Assembly: GCF_026262505.1 (NCBI RefSeq)
Contig: NC_067203.1
Coordinates: 2,728,001-2,792,000, forward strand
Source of the DNA: Trichomonas vaginalis G3
Taxonomy: Eukaryota; Parabasalia; Trichomonadida; Trichomonadidae
Direction: 5' to 3'
DNA length: 64,000 bases
Made by a program: the position numbers and the translations under genes. Positions 57,432-64,000 of this stretch are shown here, piece after piece; the stretch's first letter is position 1; every line of letters starts with the position of its first letter. The notes below the pieces were generated by a model. That model saw nothing but the letters and a program-made list of their open reading frames with translations, searched no databases and was not told the origin of the DNA.

Positions 57432-57752
57432 TCACTTACAAAAGTATTGCAACTCCTCCCATTGCTGTGCTTCATATAACAGCTCATAATCTTCTGACTC
57501 ACTTTCTTCTTCATATAGGTCAAAATCACTGTCATAGTTTATACCTGTAAGTTTTGACAAAGCTAATGAAACACGCTTACCGTTTGTATCATATGCTTGT
57601 ATAAACTTTCCATTATGCTTGTAGTCATAAACGCTCAAACTAACTTTACCCTTTCTCCCTCGTATCTGATAGAATGTATTTTCACGAGGAACGAAGAACA
57701 AATTCTTGAACTCATGACCGTTGTAGTTTGTTATCTCAATAGTTTTCGTCAT
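57432..57752 (-). CDS. Small protein with HNH-associated C-terminal domain
   Basis: 106 residues from MTKTIEITNYNGHEFKNLFF, with GKFIQAYDTNGKRVSLALSK and an acidic tail. It aligns end to end with the last 65 residues of the HNH endonuclease at 9936-10520 (EIT-x-Y-x-x-H-x-F start, D-T-x-GK-x-V ... LYGI/LTGI end). It is a stand-alone copy of that domain, likely DNA-binding by association. It looks whole. Confidence 0.5.
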   Translation of the reverse strand: MTKTIEITNYNGHEFKNLFFVPRENTFYQIRGRKGKVSLSVYDYKHNGKFIQAYDTNGKRVSLALSKLTGINYDSDFDLYEEESESEDYELLYEAQQWEELQYFCK

Positions 57753-57895
57753 TTATATAAAAATAAAATAAAAAATAAACTTAAAAATAAATGATATCAC
57801 CACCCTCACACGTATGAAAACATAGCACAAAAATAAATTTAGGGTAGATGGTTAGATCTAACCCGATTTCTAACCTCTTTTCTACCCTGTTGAAT
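57753..57895. other. Short AT-rich spacer
   Basis: It holds the T-rich leader of gene 57432-57752 (read in reverse: TTTATTTTTTATTTTATTTT then TATATAAATG) and otherwise nothing recognisable. Confidence 0.45.
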
Positions 57896-58423
57896 TCATT
57901 GCTTTATAACTCTCTTCCTTGGTTTCTTTTTAGTTGCTTTCTTCACGTCTGTCTCCAACTTGACTGTCTTTCTTCTTCGGCCGTAATGATACCAGTTACT
58001 TCCACCAGTCAATGGGTCAAATGGTCTTTCGTAAGGGTTTCCATACATTCCATAGGGACCATACGGAAGAACTACTGGTGGAGAAGAAACATTTTCTTTA
58101 GTTCCATCAACTCTATTTAAATGCATTGTTTCACCTTTCATCTGGTCATTAAAGTCTTTTGCGTGTTTTGCAAACTCATCGTCCTTTCCTAAAGCATTTT
58201 CTGACTCAGTCGCAACCAAATTGGATGCTTTATTTATGAGCCCCATTTTATTTAATCTTAACTTCTTTGCAACCCAGCCTCCAATCTTTCCTTTATTTGC
58301 ATCTAATGTCTTTGAAACCCTTCCTCCACTCATTTTATTTACTGCGTCATAAGCTCCAAGTGCTTTTGCTCCAAATGCTAATGCTTTTGTTTCCATTGCG
58401 CCTAAAGCTGCCCAAGCTACCAT
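57896..58423 (-). CDS. Minor capsid-like protein, 175 aa
   Basis: Hydrophobic Ala/Gly-rich N-terminus (MVAWAALGAMETKALAFGAK), a middle helical part, then a Gly/Tyr/Pro segment (LPYGPYGMYGNPYERPFDP) and a very basic C-terminus (KKATKKKPRKRVIK). This combination resembles adenovirus-type internal minor capsid proteins that bind both membrane and DNA. Its ATG directly follows the stop codon of the gene before it (TAA-ATG). It looks whole. Confidence 0.5.
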   Translation of the reverse strand: MVAWAALGAMETKALAFGAKALGAYDAVNKMSGGRVSKTLDANKGKIGGWVAKKLRLNKMGLINKASNLVATESENALGKDDEFAKHAKDFNDQMKGETMHLNRVDGTKENVSSPPVVLPYGPYGMYGNPYERPFDPLTGGSNWYHYGRRRKTVKLETDVKKATKKKPRKRVIKQ

Positions 58424-58648
58424 TTACCCCATATTAAAATCATCTCTCTTCAATATTATCTCATAAAAGTTCTCGTTACTGGAGAAAGTCAATGAAACAT
58501 AAGCGTTCTCACGGGCTTCGCCCTCACCGCTTTGCGGTCTATCTAACTTATTTCTTATATCATCTATACGCTTCAAAATGTCTGAACAATTGCTAACATC
58601 TTCTACAACAGTTATTTCATCATGAATGACCTTCAAGAACAAGCTCAT
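58424..58648 (-). CDS. Small Maverick protein, 74 aa
   Basis: MSLFLKVIHDEITVVEDVSN start and a C-terminal NENFYEIILKRDDFNMG. The DNA for residues about 36-48 holds two short GC hairpins (GGGC-TTC-GCCC and ACCGC-TTT-GCGGT). It directly abuts genes on both sides with no spacer. Function unknown. Confidence 0.45.
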   Translation of the reverse strand: MSLFLKVIHDEITVVEDVSNCSDILKRIDDIRNKLDRPQSGEGEARENAYVSLTFSSNENFYEIILKRDDFNMG

Positions 58649-58840
58649 TTAATATGCTATTAAAATCATCTCAATAATGAGTCCATCCTTTCCATCTTTA
58701 GGTAGCACAACATCTTTCATTGAAGAAGGTTCGACAAGTCTTATGTTAAACTTACTGACAAAGTTTGTTATACTATAATGCTTTGGCGGCGAATACATAT
58801 AGTTTGAAAGAACATAATATAGATTCTTCAGCAAATTCAC
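58649..58840 (-). CDS. Small Maverick protein, 63 aa
   Basis: MNLLKNLYYVLSNYMYSPPK start, ending with GKDGLIIEMILIAY. Its stop codon TAA is immediately followed by the ATG of the next gene. The stretch TATTAAAATCATCTC near its end recurs near the end of the next gene (58432). Function unknown. Confidence 0.4.
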   Translation of the reverse strand: MNLLKNLYYVLSNYMYSPPKHYSITNFVSKFNIRLVEPSSMKDVVLPKDGKDGLIIEMILIAY

Positions 58841-58866
58841 TTATACTGGATTTTATAACAATGTTC

Positions 58867-59540
58867 TCACGAGACCAAAAATACACCAATTGACAATCTT
58901 GTAAGGCAAAATCCTGCTGAACCTTCTACTGTAAACGTCGATGGTAACATTCCACGAAGGTCATCTATTGACATCGTTGAGTCACTGAATTTAAAATATT
59001 TCTTAAAGCAATCGTCATTATCTAACCATGCAATAGCTAGCTTTGAAGTTTTCATTCGAATATACATCTGCTTCATTAAATGTAAATCCTGACTTCTTTG
59101 CAGAGATGACTTTAAAATCTATTGAGTTTGTTTCAAAATTATATGCTATGGTAACTTCTGAAGGTAATGGATGTCCTTCCGCAGTCAGTTGTTCTCTCAC
59201 TACCGTTTGAAGCTTTGTGTTAAAAACTTTCATGTCATCTCCTGTGTCTAGGTTCACATACACAGCAACAGGAAAACTATCTTGCTTCTTTGTTTCATCA
59301 TTATATCTCAAAACATTAAAGTTCTTCAATAATATTGTTCTTCCTGCTGGAATACTTCGAACCTGTCTGATTTCAATAGCTTTCTCACCTCCTACATACT
59401 CTACCCAGTGTCTTGGATATTCATAAGTATACTGACTTTCTTGAATTTTGGTTGGTTTCATCAATAACGTGTTCATAGTATATCTTTATACTCTTGTCAG
59501 TTAGACTCGGTGCTATGTTCTGAATATTTCTGACTTGCAT
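58867..59540 (-). pseudogene. Penton-like capsid-module gene, broken (lineage 3)
   Basis: It begins MQVRNIQNIAPSLTDKSIKI. The core has YEYPRHWVEYVGGEKAIEIR, which corresponds to FDYPLRWLRDPSVTKAIGFR of the lineage-1 penton-like proteins. The rest has FPVAVYVNLDTGDDMKVFNT and LPSEVTIAYNFETNSIDFKV. Only 16 bp separate it from the divergent ATPase gene. Broken, about two breaks. Confidence 0.55.
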
Positions 59541-59556
59541 TTTTAATGGAGATAAA

Positions 59557-60444
59557 ATGAAGCATTTAATACATGACGTAGATGAAGACATGAATGAAAC
59601 TACAGACAAACTTAACTCTTCTCTTATTCTTCCTTTCAGTAAGGACTATGAGTTCTGTTCAAATGGTGTTTATTTCTATTGTGGAAAGATGGGGTCAGGA
59701 AAGACATTTAACCTCATTCGTCATATACTCATAACAGAACGTTTAGGAAATGACTCATATTATGACCAAATCATTATATCAGCAACTTCAGACTCTATGG
59801 ACTCAACAGCGAAAACATTTATGTCAAAAGTTCAAGCCTCTGTCGTTAAAGTTCCAGACAGTGAACTCATTGAATTTCTTCAACGTTACATTCGACGTAA
59901 GAGGAAATATTATGTCATCGTTGAATTTATACAGTCAGGAATGCAAAAGACTTCTGAGGAGATGGAAAGAATTATTGACAAACACCACTTACGTCAATAC
60001 TCAGGAGTTTACGATATGAAACGACTTACAAACTACATTCTATCAAAACTTTCAAAATACCCCTTCAAAAAGTATCCTTCAAACACTCTTCTCGTTTGTG
60101 ACGACTTCGCTGGTAAAGGTTTAGTGTCAAAACCAGACTCACCATTAGCTAACATCATAACTAAAGTCAGACATTACCATTTAACTGTAGCAATACTTAT
60201 GCAAACATGGCGTTTTCTTGCTTTAAACATAAAACGTCTCATAACTGACTTCGTTATCTTTCAAGGTTTCTCACGCTATGATATTGAACTCATTTGGAAA
60301 CAGTCAGGTATAACATTACCTTTTGAAGAAATTTGGGAAGCATATAAGTCTCTCATCTCTCCTCGTTCATACCTTGAGATTCATATCATGACTAATACCA
60401 TTAAAGTCAAAAATATTCCATGGGAACGACCAACATTGTTTTAA
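59557..60444 (+). CDS. A32-type genome-packaging ATPase (lineage 3)
   Basis: 295 residues from MKHLIHDVDEDMNETTDKLN. Walker A is FYCGKMGSGKTFNLIR (about residue 45), Walker B is NTLLVCDDFAGKG, a sensor Gln lies in VAILMQTWRFL, and RLITDFVIFQGFS follows. It matches the lineage-1 ATPase motif by motif and would power packaging of element DNA. It looks whole. Confidence 0.85.
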   Translation: MKHLIHDVDEDMNETTDKLNSSLILPFSKDYEFCSNGVYFYCGKMGSGKTFNLIRHILITERLGNDSYYDQIIISATSDSMDSTAKTFMSKVQASVVKVPDSELIEFLQRYIRRKRKYYVIVEFIQSGMQKTSEEMERIIDKHHLRQYSGVYDMKRLTNYILSKLSKYPFKKYPSNTLLVCDDFAGKGLVSKPDSPLANIITKVRHYHLTVAILMQTWRFLALNIKRLITDFVIFQGFSRYDIELIWKQSGITLPFEEIWEAYKSLISPRSYLEIHIMTNTIKVKNIPWERPTLF

Positions 60445-60504
60445 AGTTTAACCTTCAATTGACTGATGGTAAACAAATTCCATGCATCTCTGTCGCCATT
60501 TCTG

Positions 60505-60831
60505 TTAATATTTTTGCTGATTCATATCATCCACTTCCCCATCCGTTAGCTTTTGAGGATATGCGTTAGAATAGCTGTTCTTAAATGAAGGCTTTTCACC
60601 TTTGAGAGCATAAACTCTATAACTTTCTGCATACTTTATGTTTGAACCTCCTGAGCCATCATTGACATAAATTTTTATAGGCTTCCACCCTTTGTTCATA
60701 TTCCTGCTTCTTCCCTTTGCTCTTTTGTTCAGTAGTTCTACATCTTTATACACAGCACCTGTCTCAGTGAATTCAACAATATTTTCATTCGTTAGCTTTA
60801 CATTCAAACCCTTGTCGAGTATATTGTTCAT
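60505..60831 (-). CDS. Maverick protein, 108 aa, unknown
   Basis: Start chosen at MNNILDKGLNVKLTNENIVE, because a longer frame would overlap the divergent gene at 60866. It contains RAKGRSRNMNKGWKPIKIYV, a basic segment, and ends Asp/Gln-rich. It is divergent from the CCG-motif gene with a 34-bp AT-rich gap (TAAAAGGTTTTTATTC). Function unknown. It looks whole. Confidence 0.5.
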   Translation of the reverse strand: MNNILDKGLNVKLTNENIVEFTETGAVYKDVELLNKRAKGRSRNMNKGWKPIKIYVNDGSGGSNIKYAESYRVYALKGEKPSFKNSYSNAYPQKLTDGEVDDMNQQKY

Positions 60832-60865
60832 TTCATACATATAAAAGGTTTTTATTCTATATGAA

Positions 60866-61426
60866 ATGAGAAGCAAATCCATCTTAGCTGGTGCCGTTAA
60901 TGTTCCAATTGAACCAACATCAAATGTTGACTCACGAACGACAAACAATATTGTCATAAAGAACTATAGTTCGGAGTGTTTGAAAGAAAAAGAACCAGAT
61001 CTTAAGTCGGTGAATTTAAACTCAGCTTCAAACGCTAACGCTACATCAGATGTTAAGTTAGAGTATCCACCACTGGACCAAATTCTTTCAAGAGAAGCCA
61101 ACGACAACCCTTACACAAATGTTCAAACAAATCCTTCAGATAACGTAGACCATTACCTTCTTCAGTTATACCAAACAATTTTACTCAAAGACGATAAGAA
61201 GCTTTTGACAAATCTTATAAGTAAGAACCAAATAATTCTAACAAAGGAGGACCTTGAAAATGTTATCTCACGAATAACAGGGAAACAATGTGTCATTGAC
61301 TATCTTGACCCTGAAATCGAATGCTGTGGTCAAACTCCACTATTCATGAAAATAGGTAACATCCGCATCATTGAAATACCAGGTACTCCAGGAGTTGAGT
61401 TTAAGTATAGATATTGTAATGCATGA
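60866..61426 (+). pseudogene. Conserved capsid-module gene with CCG motif (lineage 3), interrupted
   Basis: It begins MRSKSILAGAVNVPIEPTSN. A Pro-rich linker (KLEYPPLDQILSREAND) and helical segment are followed by EIECCGQTPLFMKIGNIRII. Homologous to 20930-21625 and 47941-48595. A small transposon (61416-62584) is inserted near its 3' end. Confidence 0.6.
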
Positions 61427-62584
61427 AAAATAGCGTGACTTCATTTTTGACAGTTTACAAATGTAAAGTGTTGCATCCTTAAAAACTTGGAAATATATAC
61501 ATTCATGAATTATCTTGTATATTAATTGAAAATCCATAAAACCCTAACAATATTTTTTTCTTAAAAAAAACTATAAAAATATAAATAAAATTAATCGTTA
61601 AATAAAAATATTTGATATTAGAATTTTATTGGAAAAATAAAAAACTTAATATTTTAAAGAAATACTTAAATACTTGAATGTTTTAACTTTTACATTATCA
61701 TATAGACTCTCAAATTATTGATTGGAAACGGTTTGAGGGTTATCAATTTAAAAAAAATTGTGAGTTTTTTAGATTTTTGGCAATGTTAAACGGTTAATTT
61801 TTTCTCAAAAAAATATTTCGAATTTCCGAAATTTTTGACATTTTGGCTGAGAACTATGGTCTGCGAGGTACATAGATAGAATCAGTACCTCGCAGACTAT
61901 AGTTCTCTATATGGCGCCGAAAATTTTTAGTGAAATGTCGTCACATTTCACCAAAAATTTTTCGGCGCCATAGGAAGAATTGGAGGGTGTGAGATACTAT
62001 TACATGCTATAGTACTCACACCCTCCAACTCCCAATCAAAATCGCATAAAATTTGATACTTATCTTCAGATTACCTCCCATTATAAAATATATCATTGCT
62101 ATCTCATCGTACTATATTTCCACCCTATTGTATTTAAAAATATAAAATTTTTTTGATAATATATTTTTATATCTTGAATTTTCAAACAATATATTCACAG
62201 ATAATATAATGGAAAATCTATCTCAACCTAGCCTTAAAGTACCAAACTCCTGCTTGCATTCTCACTCACAAATATTAAACATCCATCTCCAAAAAACTAA
62301 ATTCTTCACAATTTTTTTAAAATTGAGAACATTAAAAACGTATGCATTCAATAATTTAAGATACTAACAAATATTACAAACTTCAAAATATCAGATATTA
62401 ACGTTTTTCAATTAAAAAATATCATTTTGCTTTTCAATTCGAACATAAATCTTAAATATTTTTAATTAATATCTGATTTACAGCATTATTATCCATTTAT
62501 AAATCTGACAAATAAATGACAAAACCATCAGAAATAGCGCCACTTTTTGTCAAAAGTGAAGTCACGCTATTTTTCATGCACAAC
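61416..62584. mobile_element. Non-autonomous TIR transposon (MITE-like), 1.17 kb
   Basis: Terminal inverted repeats of over 30 bp: the left end reads GTAATGCATGAAAAATAGCG and TGACTTCATTTTTGACA, and the right end gives the same in reverse with about three differences. The flanking 7-bp duplication is AGATATT (61409-61415 and 62585-62591). The interior is AT-rich, has no gene, and carries three long hairpins in tandem. It is likely mobilised by a transposase encoded elsewhere. The superfamily is undecided; a 7-bp duplication (or 8-9 bp with a mismatch) would fit hAT or MULE-like families better than mariner. Confidence 0.75.
61849..62028. repeat. Three long hairpins in tandem
   Basis: Hairpin 1 has 23-bp arms 61849-61871 and 61885-61907 (one G-T pair). 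Hairpin 2 has arms 61910-61937 and 61944-61972 (28 bp with one bulge and one mismatch). Hairpin 3 has arms 61980-61999 and 62010-62028 (19 bp with one bulge). Loops are 6-13 bases, and spacers between hairpins are 2 and 7 bases. The three stems are unrelated in sequence. Confidence 0.9.
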
Positions 62585-62591
62585 AGATATT

Positions 62592-62716
62592 CAAATGAGT
62601 ATACAAAACTATCTACTTACTATAAATTATGTCTTAAATATGTTTTAGTAAATTAAAACAGTCAGGAGGCTCTTTGAGCCCATCTTGGCGCTTTGCGCCG
62701 TTAGTCAAAAAAATTT
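62592..62716. other. Short spacer with two GC hairpins
   Basis: It contains GGCTC-TTT-GAGCC (about 62668-62680) and GGCGC-TTT-GCGCC (about 62686-62698) next to each other, just after the end of the convergent gene 62717-62959. The placement suits a terminator or 3' processing element. Confidence 0.45.
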
Positions 62717-62959
62717 TCAAGTTAGCAATTTGTAATATCTATCCAAAACTTCTTCAACAGTATCGAACTCATCTTCATAATGCAAACCTAATCTTATTGA
62801 CTTGGTGCAGTTTTCACTAACACAATATTTTTCTGTTCTCTTGACTGACATAACTAACTCATTTGTTTCATCAAACAGCAACAACCAAAGTTTATGACCT
62901 AATACATAACATTCATACTTTATATTTTTAGCTCTGAGTTCTCTTGTAAGCCGTTGCAT
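62717..62959 (-). CDS. Small Maverick protein, 80 aa
   Basis: MQRLTRELRAKNIKYECYVL start, mixed alpha/beta (KLWLLLFDETNELVMSVKRT). It overlaps the end of the upstream gene by about 40 bp. Its place beside the capsid-module gene recalls 21644-21850 in lineage 1, but the sequence link is weak. It looks whole. Confidence 0.5.
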   Translation of the reverse strand: MQRLTRELRAKNIKYECYVLGHKLWLLLFDETNELVMSVKRTEKYCVSENCTKSIRLGLHYEDEFDTVEEVLDRYYKLLT

Positions 62960-63683
62960 TTAATATTTTCTAAAAAGTCAACTTCAACAGTCATTCGCAC
63001 TGGTGCCTTCAGTTCTACAGGCTCTCCTTGAAAGTCAACAAGTCTGAATTGCATGTCTTTCAAATTATGAGGACTAATGCGAACCCATTTACCTAAATGA
63101 GTTGCTGTGACAGGAACGTTTGGAATGAACATTGAATTGACTGCATAACAGAAAGACTTATATTCTACTGAACCTTTACTATTAACTCCTGAAATACCTG
63201 TGACATTAGCTATTTTAGACTCAATGTACAAACAATTACCATAACATACGTATGGAACAGATTTCATCTCAATCGTTTTGTCAACACTTTTCAAAGGAAA
63301 TGTCATATGGTATGCACCCAAAAGAAGTTGTACTCTATGACTCATTCTTGGTATCTTAAACTCTTTCTCGCTGCTGAACTTCAATGTTCCCTCAGAAGAG
63401 AGTTCGACATCTATGTTGTCAATAGTTTCTTCATTTATGAGAGCATTTAACACTCCAGCAATTTTATCTATTCTATACCCAGCTCTATTAGGAAATGTTA
63501 TAACACTTCTTTTGTCATCTATTTCAATCTCTATGAAATCTGTTTCATTGTTATGACAAAAGTTGCGATAGTATTGAAGTCAACAACTCTGAAAGCAAGC
63601 GCTTCATTCTGAAGACCTAAGTTTGTTTGTAGCTTTACTGTCCCGTATTCGTTTGGGTCTGTACTTTGCAAATAGAACAACAT
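62920..63683 (-). pseudogene. Capsid-module gene, broken (lineage 3)
   Basis: It begins MLFYLQSTDPNEYGTVKLQT. The main part has FKIPRMSHRVQLLLGAYHMT, SFCYAVNSMFIPNVPVTATH and LKDMQFRLVDFQGEPVELKA. It is related to 46738-47445 and probably 20227-20918. It is beta-rich, and the fixed place beside the spike suggests a virion vertex or fibre-attachment protein. Broken, about two breaks. Confidence 0.55.
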
Positions 63684-63700
63684 TTTATTCTCATTAAAAT

Positions 63701-64000
63701 ATGACTATTGCTGCATATGCGTATGAAACAAATGAAGCAAGAAGAGCACATGAACTAGTAAACGAAAACTCAACTTTAACCATTGAAGGCAATGATTTAG
63801 TCATTGACGATGGAAAAACTAAAAAAGTCATTGATTTCGATACTTTTAACACTTATGACCCATTCATTACAACAAGCAAGGTTCCCATCATAAATGATGG
63901 AACGGTGCAATATATAAATTCTACAGTAGATGCCTCATTAGTGAAAGTATTAAATGTTCTCATTGAATTGTTAAAGAGCTTTCGATTTGACGACAACATT
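63701..64000 (+). CDS. Spike/tail-fibre protein, start only
   Basis: It begins MTIAAYAYETNEARRAHELV and runs off the window. The first 60 residues match the start of the outer element's spike (TITYATYAYNSKTAEQTQRL, then a short beta hairpin with EIVLKNDHFEF / LTIEGNDLVID). Only 17 bp (TTATTCTCATTAAAAT plus one base) separate it from the divergent capsid-module gene. Collar domain not seen. Confidence 0.6.
   Translation, partial: MTIAAYAYETNEARRAHELVNENSTLTIEGNDLVIDDGKTKKVIDFDTFNTYDPFITTSKVPIINDGTVQYINSTVDASLVKVLNVLIELLKSFRFDDNI

Larger units (their letters stand above)
57030..64000. mobile_element. Third Maverick/Polinton (lineage 3), partial
   Basis: It runs off the right edge of the window. 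The left boundary is approximate (about 57030) and is placed where sequence character changes and GC hairpins begin. Parts seen: a DNA-binding-like small gene, minor capsid-like gene, penton-like gene, packaging ATPase, CCG-motif gene, capsid-module gene and the start of a spike. Polymerase, integrase and main capsid genes must lie outside. It carries an inserted 1.17-kb transposon. Broken, with about four breaks plus that insertion in the visible part. Confidence 0.75.

Noticed and set aside
57341-57550. Short frames on both strands in the third Maverick's terminal region
   Set aside because: They are His/Thr/Val-rich translations of the AACGTTCTCACT repeats with no leader or relatives.
61416-62584. 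Termini of two Mavericks meeting back to back
   Set aside because: The 7-bp duplication and the interrupted gene show a single small insertion with its own TIRs.

Overview
The window looks like nuclear DNA of a trichomonad parabasalid, most likely Trichomonas vaginalis. The DNA is AT-rich and the genes are intronless and tightly packed. Two host genes are clear: a Ctf4/AND-1 replisome protein at the left edge and the flagellar protein CFAP20. Most of the rest is Maverick/Polinton DNA, which is known to be extremely abundant in this genome.

Layout. (1) 1-1623 is the 3' part of host Ctf4/WDHD1, followed by a 1.1-kb AT-rich spacer and an unrecognised two-repeat gene (2753-3343). (2) About 3370-53610 is a nest of Mavericks. 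The outer element (lineage 2) was invaded by a second Maverick (lineage 1, 3408-28797), which is flanked by a 6-bp TAAGAA target duplication. It also carries an inverted partial lineage-1 copy (29842-33442) that stops at an assembly gap (29805-29841). (3) 54209-56735 is host DNA: a divergent ABC1/UbiB-like protein, a small unknown gene and CFAP20. (4) From about 57.0 kb to the window end lies part of a third Maverick lineage. It is itself interrupted by a 1.17-kb TIR-bounded, non-coding transposon (61416-62584).

All three Mavericks share an A32-type packaging ATPase, capsid-module genes and a phage-like spike protein. Protein-primed-type DNA polymerase B, retroviral-type integrase and SF3 helicase genes are seen in lineages 1 and 2 only; in lineage 3 they would lie beyond the window. 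Lineage 1 adds a Dam-like adenine methyltransferase, an HNH endonuclease and two KilA-N proteins. All copies are fossils. I estimate roughly two dozen breaks in the lineage-1 element, about twenty in the outer element and a few in the visible part of lineage 3. Many single genes still look whole, and the lineage-1 copies differ by only about 4% in one shared protein, so they are fairly young.

The least explained signals are non-coding. A roughly 100-bp repeat unit is conserved between two divergent lineages and is arranged as inverted arrays around one gene in each. Hairpins with compensatory changes occur at lineage-1 termini and in an iteron array beside (and once inside) the KilA-N genes. 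Gene starts in lineages 2 and 3 carry a poxvirus-late-like T-rich/TAAATG signature in place of the trichomonad initiator. Three long hairpins lie in tandem inside the small transposon.
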